This document shows positions 42,055 to 50,694 of a stretch of 64,000 bases of DNA, one piece after another; position 1 is the stretch's first letter, and every line of letters begins with the position of its first letter. The DNA is from Clostridia bacterium. GTDB taxonomy: Bacteria > Bacillota > Clostridia > Christensenellales > Aristaeellaceae. The stretch spans positions 1 to 64,000 of the forward strand of contig JAFVVG010000038.1 of assembly GCA_017502305.1 (NCBI GenBank), read 5' to 3'. The translations under genes and the position numbers were made by a program. A model generated the notes under the pieces. It saw only the letters and a program-made list of their open reading frames with translations, was not told where the DNA came from and searched no databases.

Positions 42055-42083
42055 ATTATATAATGAACCGGGCGTAATTGCAA
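42055..42083 (-). promoter_or_regulatory. Consensus promoter of the DHH-DHH-surE operon
   Basis: On the minus strand TTGCAA (42083-42078) and TATAAT (42060-42055) are separated by exactly 17 bases. Confidence 0.85.
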
Positions 42084-42084
42084 A

Positions 42085-42121
42085 CAAAAACGGAGGCCGC
42101 ATCCAATCCGGATACGGCCTC
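42085..42121 (-). terminator. Terminator of the RDD-ABC-nuclease-OB-repeat operon
   Basis: Read on the minus strand, GAGGCCGTATCC/GGATGCGGCCTC around GGATT is followed by CGTTTTTGTTT. It lies 15 bases after the OB-repeat gene stop. Confidence 0.8.
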
Positions 42122-42136
42122 ACGCTGTTGATCGGC

Positions 42137-43984
42137 TTACTTCACAATGGTGCAGCCCTTGTCGAATTCAATGGTGCCCTTGTAGTTCTTGATGATGCCG
42201 TTCACGGTGATCACGTCGCCCACAGCCAGGGTCTCGGCGCCTTCGCCGGTCAGGCGGTAGCACATGACCTTGTAATCAGCCATGCCGCCGGGCACGATGG
42301 TCACGGTGATATTCTTATACTCGTCGCTCCAGGCAGTATCGATGGTGACGATCTCGCCGGTCAGGGTCTTGGCTTTATCCTGGGCCAGGCCCTCTTCCAG
42401 GGTGTAGGCGCCCATGGCCACACGGACGTCATTGACGGAACCCACGGGGATCATCACGCAGCCCTTGTCAAACTCGATGGTGCCCTTGTAGTTCTTGATG
42501 GTGCCGGCCACGGCGATGGTCTGGCCCACAGCCAGGTCCTGGGCGCCTTCGCCGGTCAGGCGGTAGCACATGATCTTCTGCTCGGCCTTGCCGTCGCACA
42601 CGATGGACACGGTGATGTTCTTGTATTCCTCGCTCCAGGGGGTGTCGATGGCGACGATCTCGCCTTCCAGGGCGGTGGGGGCGGGCATGGCAGCGCCGTC
42701 TTCCAGGGCATAGGCAGCGTCCAGGATAGCAGCCTGGCTGATGATTTCGCCCATACCGACCAGCACGCAGCCCTTATCGAACTCGATGGTGCCCTTGTAG
42801 TTCTTGATGATGCCTTCCACGGTGATCTTGTCGCCCACGGCCAGGGTCGCGCAGCCCTCGCCGGAGAGACGGTAGCACTGGATGGTCTGGTCGGCCAGAT
42901 CGCCCACCTGGATGGTCACAGTGATGTTCTTGTATTCCTCGCTCCAGGGAGTGTCGATCTTCACGATTTCGCCATACAGGCGCTGGGCGTCTTCCAGGGC
43001 CAGGCCGTCTTCCAGGGTGTAGGCGGCAGCCACGATCTCCTCATAGCTCAGGCCTTCCAGGATCATGGCGGCGGGAACCTTGTGCTTGAAGGTCAGTTCA
43101 GCGGTCTGGCCGGTCTTGCCGGTGAGGGTGGCGGTCAACACATACTGCACTTCTTCGGGGTTCTTTTCATCCACGTCGATGGTGACCATCTTGTCGTCGC
43201 CGGGGATGATCTTGACGGTCTCGGAATCAGCCGTCCACTGGATGGGATACTCCTCGCCGCCGATGTTGATTACGCCCACAACGGTGTAATCCACAGGGGT
43301 GGTCTCGGTAGCGCTCTTGTACATGGTGCGCAGATAGGAGCGGGCAGCAGCCAGCTCGGTGTCCTTCTCTGCGGGGACCTCAGCAGGAACCTCGGCGGGT
43401 TCTTCGGCGGGTTCTTCGGCGGGAACCTCGGCGGGTTCTTCAGCGGGCACTTCCACGGCGGTCACAGCAGCGGCAGCGGCTTCCAGCTCAGCGATCTTGG
43501 TCAGGCTGGCTTCATTCTCAGCCTTGGCAGCAGCCAGGTCGGCAGCGGCGGTCTCGGCGGCAGCGTTCAGGCTGGCCACGCTGGCTTCCAGCTCAGCGAT
43601 CTTGGCCAGGCCGGTTTCGGCTTCGGCCTTGGCGGCAGCCAGGTCGGCAGCAGCGGTCTCAGCAGCGGTCTCGGCGGCAGCGGTCAGGCTGGTGACGTTG
43701 GCCTCCAGCTCGGCGATCTTGGCCACAGAGGTTTCGTTCTCGGCCTTGGCGGCAGCCAGGTCGGCAGCGGCGGTCTCGGCGGCAGCGTTCAGGCTGGCCA
43801 CGCTGGCTTCCAGCTCGGTCACCTTGGCGGTGGCGTCGTTCAGCTGGGTCTGCAGGGAATCGCGCTCGGCGGTGATGCTGTTCAGGTCAGCGGAGACATT
43901 GGACTTCTGCACGCCGAACAGGCCGGCAACGGCCACGGCGATGGCCAGCAGGATAGCGAGAATTGCAACTGGCTTCTTCATCAA
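42137..43984 (-). CDS. Membrane-anchored surface protein: coiled-coil stalk plus three tandem OB-like repeats
   Basis: A 615-residue protein. The N-terminal hydrophobic segment (VAILAILLAIAVAVAGLFG) is a signal anchor. Residues 35-190 are an Ala-rich coiled coil of about three near-copies of a 33-39-residue unit (KIAELEASVASLNAAAETAA). A PAEEPAEVPAEE linker follows, then a beta domain (230-310). Three copies of a roughly 100-residue module occur at about 319-422, 423-523 and 524-615, each with GEIV-IDTPWS-EYKNITV, CYRL-GEGA--LAVGD and IKNYKGTIEFDKGC; these look like OB folds. I know of no assigned function. It is the last gene of the operon with the SNase lipoprotein and ABC importer, 15 bases after the SNase stop, so nucleic-acid binding at the surface is plausible. 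Confidence 0.8.
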   Translation of the reverse strand: MMKKPVAILAILLAIAVAVAGLFGVQKSNVSADLNSITAERDSLQTQLNDATAKVTELEASVASLNAAAETAAADLAAAKAENETSVAKIAELEANVTSLTAAAETAAETAAADLAAAKAEAETGLAKIAELEASVASLNAAAETAAADLAAAKAENEASLTKIAELEAAAAAVTAVEVPAEEPAEVPAEEPAEEPAEVPAEVPAEKDTELAAARSYLRTMYKSATETTPVDYTVVGVINIGGEEYPIQWTADSETVKIIPGDDKMVTIDVDEKNPEEVQYVLTATLTGKTGQTAELTFKHKVPAAMILEGLSYEEIVAAAYTLEDGLALEDAQRLYGEIVKIDTPWSEEYKNITVTIQVGDLADQTIQCYRLSGEGCATLAVGDKITVEGIIKNYKGTIEFDKGCVLVGMGEIISQAAILDAAYALEDGAAMPAPTALEGEIVAIDTPWSEEYKNITVSIVCDGKAEQKIMCYRLTGEGAQDLAVGQTIAVAGTIKNYKGTIEFDKGCVMIPVGSVNDVRVAMGAYTLEEGLAQDKAKTLTGEIVTIDTAWSDEYKNITVTIVPGGMADYKVMCYRLTGEGAETLAVGDVITVNGIIKNYKGTIEFDKGCTIVK

Positions 43985-43999
43985 TAGGAACCTCCCTTT

Positions 44000-45295
44000 T
44001 TATTCGATGGTGATGCTGTTCATGGTCAATACCTTGATCTGGTAAGCGCCCTCGTAATAGTCCACAACGCCTTTCACATGGATGGTCTTGCCCAGGAAGG
44101 CCTCGGCGGTGACCGGTTTGTTCTCTGCATCGTAGAGCACGGCGGTGCGCACCAGCACTGTTTCGCCGTCCCTGGTACAGGTCAGCGTCAGGGCGCCGTT
44201 GGAGGAGCTGTCCTCGTTTTCGGTGGTGTAGACTTCCTGCACCTCAAGGCCCTTCATTTCCACCGTGGTGGCCAGGGCCAGCTCCGCATAGGCGTAGGTG
44301 GTGGGGCCCTCCTCGGTGATGATGGTAACGCTGCCCTTCGCGAAGGTTTCGGCTTCGGTGGGTACATAGGCGGGCTGATGCCCGCTGGAGAGAAGCTGGA
44401 TGTTGCCTGGATCCTTCGGCTTGATCATGCGGTAGGTCAGGCCGGAAACCTGCCAGGTGCCGCCTGCCTCGTAGTACTGCATCGTACCCACGATCCGGGC
44501 TTCGTTGCCCACGGACAGGATGTCCAGGCCCTTGCCGCTCATGTTGTAGCCGTAGTAGACGGACATGCCGTAGTACAGACCGGTTTCCGCGTCGTAATCC
44601 TCAATGAAAACGGCGTTGTTGTGGTTCAGGGTAATGATGCCCTTGAAGGCCACCTTCTTGCCGTTATATGCCTGGGGATGGGTCCGGAGCTCCTTCAGGG
44701 TCAGCTCAATGGCGTCGCCGTAATAGAAATCAGGATCCTTCTGACCGGAATAAACATTCAGCTTCTGCTCCCGGGCCTGGTTGATCGCCGCCATGCAGAC
44801 AGAGCCGTAGCGGTTCTGAAAGGACGAGTTGGCGATGGCCAGGCCGTTTTGCAGGATTTCGATGTTCAGGTTGCGGTAAGCTTCGCCCTCGGCGGTTTGA
44901 TACCACACCCATACCAGATGGCGCTCGGAAGTGGAATCAAGGTTCCAGCTGCCATCATCGCTCTCAATGATGATGGATGTCGCCTGGGAAAGCTTTTCGC
45001 GGGTGAACTCGGCGGCTTTTTTGCCATATTCCTCGATCTTGCCTGTGATTTCCGGGGTGTTGATGGCCAGGTATCTGGCCTTGATCACGCCACCGGGGAT
45101 CACGCTTTCGGATACGTGGAAATGCGTGGTGTCGCCATCCACAAAGGTTTTGACGCTCACTTCAGCCTTGGCCGTTTCGCTGGCCATGTTCAGCCTGATG
45201 GAGCCGGCATAGTCGGTGATCTCACCGGCCATGCCGCAGCCCATCATGCTCACAAGCAACGCGAGCGCAAGAATCAAACATGCACAGTGCTTCAT
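44000..45295 (-). CDS. Staphylococcal-nuclease-type lipoprotein with OB-fold (YhcR-like) tail domains
   Basis: A 431-residue extracellular nuclease candidate. The signal peptide ends at MMGC, giving lipidated Cys20. Residues 45-160 are an SNase domain: VDGDT (Asp53, Asp55), ARYLAINTPE with Arg74 and Glu82, and ERHLVWVWY with Arg125. These match the catalytic Arg-Glu-Arg of the family; the metal-ligand Asp between them is Asn79. Residues 190-300 resemble the OB-like domain of Bacillus YhcR (LKELRTHPQAYNGKKVAFKG, LDILSVGNEARIVGTM), and a last OB-like segment follows (FLGKTIHVKGVVDYYEGAYQIKV). It starts one base after the stop of the solute-binding protein gene, so the two are co-translated. Its likely role is to cut extracellular DNA or RNA at the cell surface. 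Confidence 0.85.
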   Translation of the reverse strand: MKHCACLILALALLVSMMGCGMAGEITDYAGSIRLNMASETAKAEVSVKTFVDGDTTHFHVSESVIPGGVIKARYLAINTPEITGKIEEYGKKAAEFTREKLSQATSIIIESDDGSWNLDSTSERHLVWVWYQTAEGEAYRNLNIEILQNGLAIANSSFQNRYGSVCMAAINQAREQKLNVYSGQKDPDFYYGDAIELTLKELRTHPQAYNGKKVAFKGIITLNHNNAVFIEDYDAETGLYYGMSVYYGYNMSGKGLDILSVGNEARIVGTMQYYEAGGTWQVSGLTYRMIKPKDPGNIQLLSSGHQPAYVPTEAETFAKGSVTIITEEGPTTYAYAELALATTVEMKGLEVQEVYTTENEDSSSNGALTLTCTRDGETVLVRTAVLYDAENKPVTAEAFLGKTIHVKGVVDYYEGAYQIKVLTMNSITIE

Positions 45296-45296
45296 C

Positions 45297-46682
45297 TTAC
45301 CAGATCGCGTATTCGCACTCCTCGATAGCGGTGGCGAAAGCGTCGGCGATCACGGTGTCGTCATCGCCTTCGGTGGTCAGGCAGGCGCACAGCAGGTCGC
45401 CGACCTGGTCACGGGCTTCGGAGGAGCCGTTGAAGGCGGGGGAGGTGTAGTAGGCGTCGGCCTGCTCCAGGCAAACCTTGGCAGACAGGGCGGAGACGTA
45501 GTTGCCGCCGTCAGCGCTGGCCAGGAACTCGGCATAGGCCTCGTTTTCGGCAACGGACTTCAGCACGGGCACATAGCCGGAGGCCATGGAGAACTCGGCC
45601 TGGAATTCCACGTTGGTGGTCAGGAACTTCACAAACAGCCAGGAGGCGATGACTTCCTGGGGGTTGGCCTTCTTGAAGATGGTCACGCTGGGACCCTGGG
45701 AGATGACCTTCTTGTTCTCGGCGTTCATCTGGGGAATGGTGGCGATGCCCACTTCAAAGGGATAGGTGCCGTCGGGGCCGGCCGCAGGACGCTGATAGGT
45801 AGCGCCGGCGGAGGAGCCGATGGACATGTAGCTCTTGACCTCGGTGGTGGAGGTGAACAGGCCGGAGGTGTAAGCGCCATACAGGGTCTGGGTGGTGATG
45901 TAGCCCTTCTTGTACCACTCGCGGAAGGTCTTCATGGTGGCGTGGTTCTGCTCGTTGTCGAACAGGAAGTGGGGCTCGGTGGCGGAAGTGTAGGGAGCCT
46001 GGTTCTGCTCGCACATGGTGATGAACCAGTTGGCTTCGGAGTCATAGCCCAGGGGGATGGAGTTGGGGTCAAGCTCCTTGATCTTGGCGCAGACGGCTTC
46101 CAGCTCGTCCCAGGTGGTGGGCACGGCGATACCATTGGCCTCGAAGAAGGTCTTGTTGTAATACAGAACCTCGGTGGACTTGGACAGGGGCATGGTGTAC
46201 ATCAGGCCGTCGCCGTACTGCATGCCCTCGTTGTAATAACCTTCGATGAAATCATCCTTCTGCTCGGCGGTCAGGCCCAGAATTTCGGTGGTGCCGTCGG
46301 CGCGGGTGATCACCGTTTCGCTGTTGATCATCTCGTCCAGGGGCTGCACAGCCTTGGCAAGGTTATACAGGGCCACGTGGTCGGGATAGCAGTAGGCGAT
46401 GTGGGGCTGGCTGCCCACGGTGATTTCGGTGGAAATCTGGTCGCGGACGTCGTCGTAGCCGCCCAGGGAAGAATGCTCAACCTTGATGTTGGGGTAGAGC
46501 TGGTTGAACTCGGCGATGTAGCTTTCCAGAACGCCAACCAGGTTGGCACCCATGGTGTGGTAGAACTTGATGGTGACTTCGCTGCCGTCGTAGCCTTCAG
46601 CAGGCACTTCGAAAGCGAAGGCGCTGGTCATGCAGGAGAGCAGCATGGCTACCAGCAGGAGCATGGAAACGAGCTTTTTCAT
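45297..46682 (-). CDS. ABC importer solute-binding protein, Ugp/Mal type
   Basis: A 461-residue family 1 extracellular solute-binding protein. The signal peptide may be cleaved after AFA, or Cys17 in LLSC may be lipidated. Characteristic segments are VTIKFYHTMGANLVGVLESYIAEFNQLYPNIKVEHSSLGGYDDVRDQIS, MPLSKSTEVLYYNKTFFEANGI and PTTWDELEAVCAKIKE, which resemble UgpB, the glycerol-3-phosphate binder, more than maltose binders. The ligand cannot be deduced with certainty. It is the fifth gene of an operon encoding ATPase and two permeases, and directly precedes the nuclease lipoprotein, which suggests that nuclease products or sugar phosphates are the cargo. Confidence 0.92.
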   Translation of the reverse strand: MKKLVSMLLLVAMLLSCMTSAFAFEVPAEGYDGSEVTIKFYHTMGANLVGVLESYIAEFNQLYPNIKVEHSSLGGYDDVRDQISTEITVGSQPHIAYCYPDHVALYNLAKAVQPLDEMINSETVITRADGTTEILGLTAEQKDDFIEGYYNEGMQYGDGLMYTMPLSKSTEVLYYNKTFFEANGIAVPTTWDELEAVCAKIKELDPNSIPLGYDSEANWFITMCEQNQAPYTSATEPHFLFDNEQNHATMKTFREWYKKGYITTQTLYGAYTSGLFTSTTEVKSYMSIGSSAGATYQRPAAGPDGTYPFEVGIATIPQMNAENKKVISQGPSVTIFKKANPQEVIASWLFVKFLTTNVEFQAEFSMASGYVPVLKSVAENEAYAEFLASADGGNYVSALSAKVCLEQADAYYTSPAFNGSSEARDQVGDLLCACLTTEGDDDTVIADAFATAIEECEYAIW

Positions 46683-46751
46683 GTTGTGTTCCTTCCTTTT
46701 GTTTATATTTTTTTGGCACCAGCCATTGGTAACAGGGTGGATGTTTTCTGC

Positions 46752-47621
46752 TTAGCCCTTGATGCCCGAGCGGCTCACGCCGGACATGATGTACTTGCGC
46801 AGGAAAACGAAAACCAGGAAAAGGGGCAGGGAAACCAGAGCCACGGCGGCCATCTGCACGGGGTAGTTCACGTCGCCGGAGGTCTCGGTAAAGGCGTTGC
46901 GCAGGCCGTTGGTGATCATGCGGTGCGCCTCGTCGTTAGCCACCAGGCGGGGCCAGATGTAGGAGTTCCACGCGCCCATCATCTTCAGGATGGTGATGGA
47001 GATCAGCGTGGGAAGGGACAGGGGAACCATGACCTTCCACAGGTACTTCCAATCGCTGGTACCGTCCACCTTGGCGGCCAGATACAGCTCGTTGGGAATC
47101 TGCAGGAAATTCTGGCGCAGCAGATAGATGTAGAACACGCTTACCAGGAAGGGGACGATCAGCACCGTGTAGGTGTTGATCCAGCCCAGGGAGGTTACGG
47201 TGGAGTAGTTGGTGATGGTGAACAGTTCGCCGGGGATCATCATGGTAGCCAGCAGCAGGGCGAAGAGGGTCTCCTTGCCCTTGAACTCAAGCCTGGCGAA
47301 GGCGAAGGCCGTCAGGATGGTGATCACCAGGGAAAGCAGCGTGGATACCAGGCCCACGATCATGGTGTTGATGAACAGGCGGCCCAGGTTGGCGGTGGTG
47401 AAGGCGTCGATATAGTTGCTCCACAGGATAATCTGGGGCCAGAAGGTGGGCGTGGACATGCGGTACTCGTCCAGGGACTTCAGGGAGGAGATGATCATCC
47501 AGTAGAAGGGGAAGAGCACGATCAGCGCCATGACCAGCAGAAAAATGTAGTTCAGGCTCAGGGAAAAGGTGCGGCCAATCTTCTGTGCGAAGGAGACCTT
47601 CTGCATGTTTTTCGCTTGCAT
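46752..47621 (-). CDS. Carbohydrate-type ABC permease, UgpE/MalG-like
   Basis: A 289-residue inner-membrane component with six transmembrane helices (LNYIFLLVMALIVLFPFYWMIISSLK opens the family). The EAA loop that docks the ATPase is ELYLAAKVDGTSDWKYLWKVMVPLSLPTLISI. It pairs with the UgpA-like permease encoded 15 bases upstream to form the channel. It belongs to the CUT1 class of importers that take up oligosaccharides, glycerol 3-phosphate or similar solutes. A 69-base gap separates it from the solute-binding protein gene; no strong terminator is seen there. Confidence 0.94.
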   Translation of the reverse strand: MQAKNMQKVSFAQKIGRTFSLSLNYIFLLVMALIVLFPFYWMIISSLKSLDEYRMSTPTFWPQIILWSNYIDAFTTANLGRLFINTMIVGLVSTLLSLVITILTAFAFARLEFKGKETLFALLLATMMIPGELFTITNYSTVTSLGWINTYTVLIVPFLVSVFYIYLLRQNFLQIPNELYLAAKVDGTSDWKYLWKVMVPLSLPTLISITILKMMGAWNSYIWPRLVANDEAHRMITNGLRNAFTETSGDVNYPVQMAAVALVSLPLFLVFVFLRKYIMSGVSRSGIKG

Positions 47622-47636
47622 TGTCAGTCCCCTTTC

Positions 47637-48581
47637 TTAATAGTGCACGCGCTTTTTGCTGACCTGCAGGTTGATCAGGGTTACCACCAGGATGATGGCA
47701 AACAGGATCAGCGCTGCGGCGCTGGCGCGGCCCTGGCTGTTGGTGCTCAGAGCGTCGTAGATGAAGCCGACCATGGTGTTCAGCCGGCCTGCGCTGTCGG
47801 GCGGGCCCATCTTCTCGCCGAAGATACCCACGATGCTGGTGTATTCCTTGAAGCCGCCGATAAAGCCGGTGATGATCACATAGGCCAGCATGGGGGAAAG
47901 CAGCGGCACGGTGATGCGGGTGAAGATGCGGCGGCGGGGGGTGCCGTCCACCTTGGCGGCATCGTAATACTGCTTGTTGATGCTCTGCAGGCCGCCCAGC
48001 AGCACCAGGATCTTGAAGGGCAGGGCGTTCCACACGATGTAGACGATCATAACGAACATGTTCGCCTCATAGGTGGAGCCGTAGTTGATCCAGTTGATGG
48101 GGTTGCCGCCGAAGAACTGAATCACATTGTTGATGATACCCGCGGTGACGATGATCTCGTTCTCGGTGCCATAGAAGCCGCCCACGATGTTGAACATGGC
48201 GGCAAACACCATGCCGATGGCGATGGAGTTGGTCACATAGGGCAGGAAGAAGATGGTCTGCAGGCCCTTCTGCAGGAATTTAATGGAGTTCAGCGCCACG
48301 GCGATCAGCAGTGCCAGCAGGGTGGAGATGGGCACTGTCCACACGCACAGGAGCACGGTGTTTTTCAGGCAGGAAACAAACCTGCGGTACTTGATGACCT
48401 TTTCAAAATTGCCCAGGCCAAACTCGAAAACGGCGCCGCCGGCAGCCTTCAGGCCGGAGTAGTTTTCCAGGAAGGCCATGCGGACGGTGTTGATGATGGG
48501 CCATACGGTGAACACCAGCAGCAGCGCGATGGCCGGCGCCAGGTACAGCCAGGCTTTCCATTGATGCTTGCTTTCAACCAT
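47637..48581 (-). CDS. Carbohydrate-type ABC permease, UgpA/MalF-like
   Basis: A 314-residue permease with six transmembrane helices (AWLYLAPAIALLLVFTVWPIINTVRMAF) and an EAA loop NKQYYDAAKVDGTPRRRIFTRITVPLLSPMLAY. It forms a heterodimer with the UgpE-like protein. Its ATG lies one base after the ATPase stop. In place of MalF it lacks the large periplasmic P2 loop, as is normal for Gram-positive CUT1 importers. Confidence 0.94.
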   Translation of the reverse strand: MVESKHQWKAWLYLAPAIALLLVFTVWPIINTVRMAFLENYSGLKAAGGAVFEFGLGNFEKVIKYRRFVSCLKNTVLLCVWTVPISTLLALLIAVALNSIKFLQKGLQTIFFLPYVTNSIAIGMVFAAMFNIVGGFYGTENEIIVTAGIINNVIQFFGGNPINWINYGSTYEANMFVMIVYIVWNALPFKILVLLGGLQSINKQYYDAAKVDGTPRRRIFTRITVPLLSPMLAYVIITGFIGGFKEYTSIVGIFGEKMGPPDSAGRLNTMVGFIYDALSTNSQGRASAAALILFAIILVVTLINLQVSKKRVHY

Positions 48582-48582
48582 G

Positions 48583-49686
48583 TTACTTCACCTCGAAATG
48601 GATCCGCTCCTCGGTTTCCCGGTTGAAGAGGAAAACCTTGTGAGCCTTGAGGGAATAACGGACGGTTTCCTTGGCGGCGTCCAGCTTGTTGTCGGCATTG
48701 ATAATGGAACGGACCACCGGGTTGACCGAGGCCTCGTGGGTGGAAACGATGCTTACATCGCGGCCCATGACCTCCACATTGCTCAGCTGGCAGTGCAGCG
48801 GGCCCTTCTTGTCCAGGGTGAAGCCCTCGGGGCGGATGCCCACATAGACCTTCTGGTCGGGCACTTTCTTCATATCCAGCACATGATCCTGGCCAATGAA
48901 CAGCTTGCCGCCCACGACCTCGCCCTCAAAGACGTTGATGGGGGGCGTGCCCAGGAACTTGGCCACGAACAGGTTGGCGGGGCTGTCGTAAACCTCTTGC
49001 GGTTTGCCGATCTGCTGCACCACGCCCAGCTTCATCACCACGATCATATCGGAGATGGACATGGCCTCCTCCTGGTCGTGGGTGACGAACACGGTGGTGA
49101 TCTTCGTTTCCTTCTGGATGCGGCGGATCTCCTCGCGGGTCTGCAGTCTCAGACGGGCGTCCAGGTTGGAAAGGGGCTCGTCCAGCAGCAGCACCCGGGG
49201 CATCTTCACCAGGGCGCGGGCGATGGCCACACGCTGCTGCTGGCCGCCGGAAAGCTCCGAGGGCTTGCGATCCATCAGTTCCTCGATCTGCACCAGGCGG
49301 GCGGCCTCGTGTGAGCGCTCCAGCATGGTTTCCTTGCTCAGCTTATCCTTGCCCTTCAGGTTCTGCAGGGGGAAGAGGATGTTCTGCTTCACCGTCATGT
49401 GGGGATAGAGGGCATAGTTCTGGAAAACCAGGCCGATGCCGCGGTTTTCGGTGGAGAGCGAGGTAACGTCGTCATCGCCGAAATAAATCTTGCCGCTGGT
49501 GGGCTTCTGCAGGCCGGAGATCATATACAGCGTGGTGGACTTGCCGCAGCCCGAGGGGCCAAGCAGGCCGATCAGCTTGCCATCGGGGATGGTGAAGCTG
49601 AAATCATTCACGGCAACGACTTCCTTATCCGCCTTCTTATCGCGGCTGGGGAAGATTTTGGTGAGGTTTTCCAGTACGATTTTCAT
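48583..49686 (-). CDS. ABC importer ATPase, UgpC/MsmK-like
   Basis: A 367-residue ATPase. The ATG at 49686 is the family start (MKIVLENLTKIFPSRDKK). Walker A GPSGCGKST, signature LSGGQQQRVAIARAL, Walker B VLLLDEPLSNLD and the H-loop VTHDQEEAM are intact. The C-terminal 130 residues carry the TOBE/MOP regulatory domain of MalK/UgpC proteins (KVYVGIRPEGF). Many Clostridia use one shared MsmX-type ATPase for several CUT1 importers, so a dedicated copy within this operon is notable and suggests the importer works as a self-contained unit. The permease gene follows after one base. Confidence 0.95.
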   Translation of the reverse strand: MKIVLENLTKIFPSRDKKADKEVVAVNDFSFTIPDGKLIGLLGPSGCGKSTTLYMISGLQKPTSGKIYFGDDDVTSLSTENRGIGLVFQNYALYPHMTVKQNILFPLQNLKGKDKLSKETMLERSHEAARLVQIEELMDRKPSELSGGQQQRVAIARALVKMPRVLLLDEPLSNLDARLRLQTREEIRRIQKETKITTVFVTHDQEEAMSISDMIVVMKLGVVQQIGKPQEVYDSPANLFVAKFLGTPPINVFEGEVVGGKLFIGQDHVLDMKKVPDQKVYVGIRPEGFTLDKKGPLHCQLSNVEVMGRDVSIVSTHEASVNPVVRSIINADNKLDAAKETVRYSLKAHKVFLFNRETEERIHFEVK

Positions 49687-49720
49687 GGCATATCCCTTTC
49701 TTATGTAAAGAATTGGTTGA

Positions 49721-50482
49721 TCAGTAGGTTTCCTGAGCGGCCTTTTCAGCATGCAGCTTTTTCTTGTAGGCGATCATATCCTCCCGGGTGTTGAAGATCA
49801 TCTGGCTGGGAAGGTCCACGCACACGGTGGAGGCGATGCCGTCGTGAATGGCGGCGTTGGTGCGGGTGGCGATCAGCATGATGATGTTGATCAGCACGAT
49901 GGCGCCGATGATCAGGGGAGCCACAATGCCGACGCTGCCAAAGAAGATCATCAGGAGCATCAGCACGGGGATCATGGTTTCGATGGTGTATTTTCCCAGC
50001 ACCGTGCGGATAAACAGGGTGGTGCCGCTGATCTTCACGCCATCCTGCCGCATAACGCCGATGGCGAAAATCTTCTTGCCCAGGGTTTGGCCGTTGCCCA
50101 GGCACATGGGAATGGTGAACTCCATGACCATGTATCCCAGCAGAATGGAAAGGCTGGTGACCACCAGCGTCAGCTGCATGGTCATGTTGTAGGCATAAAC
50201 AGCCTCCGCATCGGCGGCCAGCGCGTCGTAGGCCGCGTTCAGCCGGCTGAGCGCTTCTTCCTCCAGGGCTTCATATTCGGCCAGGGAGAGGCGAAGGTTT
50301 ACGTCGTAGGCTTCCTCATATCTGGCATAGCATGCGTCCAGCGTGGCGCTGTATCCGTCAAAGCCCAGCGCGGCGGACATGATCCAGGCGAAGAGCACGA
50401 TCACAATGCACAACAGAATAAAATCAAACAGCGCCGCGGAGCAACGTTTCCACATGCTCGCCTTTTGCAGGTCACAGATCAT
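49721..50482 (-). CDS. RDD-family membrane protein
   Basis: A 253-residue membrane protein. The ATG at 50482 is preferred for its GAAAGG site; an ATG at 50506 is possible. It starts with KRCSAALFDFILLCIVIVLFAWIM, in which R, D (and a second D later) give the RDD signature, and has about four or five transmembrane segments with a GQTLGKKIFAIGVM loop typical of the family. A soluble stretch at about 45-100 is inserted after the first helix. RDD proteins have no firm general role; some are sodium/proton antiporters. It is the first gene of the importer-nuclease operon, ending 34 bases before the ATPase start. Confidence 0.85.
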   Translation of the reverse strand: MICDLQKASMWKRCSAALFDFILLCIVIVLFAWIMSAALGFDGYSATLDACYARYEEAYDVNLRLSLAEYEALEEEALSRLNAAYDALAADAEAVYAYNMTMQLTLVVTSLSILLGYMVMEFTIPMCLGNGQTLGKKIFAIGVMRQDGVKISGTTLFIRTVLGKYTIETMIPVLMLLMIFFGSVGIVAPLIIGAIVLINIIMLIATRTNAAIHDGIASTVCVDLPSQMIFNTREDMIAYKKKLHAEKAAQETY

Positions 50483-50537
50483 GGAATCGCCTTTCTCGAA
50501 ATCCATATTCTTTTCAATCCACAGGATCTCTACATAC

Positions 50538-50566
50538 ATTATACTACATGCTTTTTGGAAAATCTA
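50538..50566 (-). promoter_or_regulatory. Probable promoter of the RDD-ABC-nuclease operon
   Basis: On the minus strand TATAAT (50543-50538) is clear; TAGATT (50566-50561) at 17 bases is a poor -35, so activation may be required. Confidence 0.5.
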
Positions 50567-50694
50567 CATCTTTTGATAATGTATACATTACAACATTGTT
50601 GCTGTGGGCAGCCTGCGTGAGCCTTGAAGGCGCCCGTCGCGTTTCTCGCTTCTCCGTCAAAAGAAGTTGGGAAAAGAATGTTGGTTTTCGCTGC

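Noticed and set aside
45216-48626. A plus-strand frame of over 1100 codons opposite the ABC importer genes.
   Set aside because: It crosses several real gene boundaries on the other strand, has antisense-type composition and no recognisable domain.
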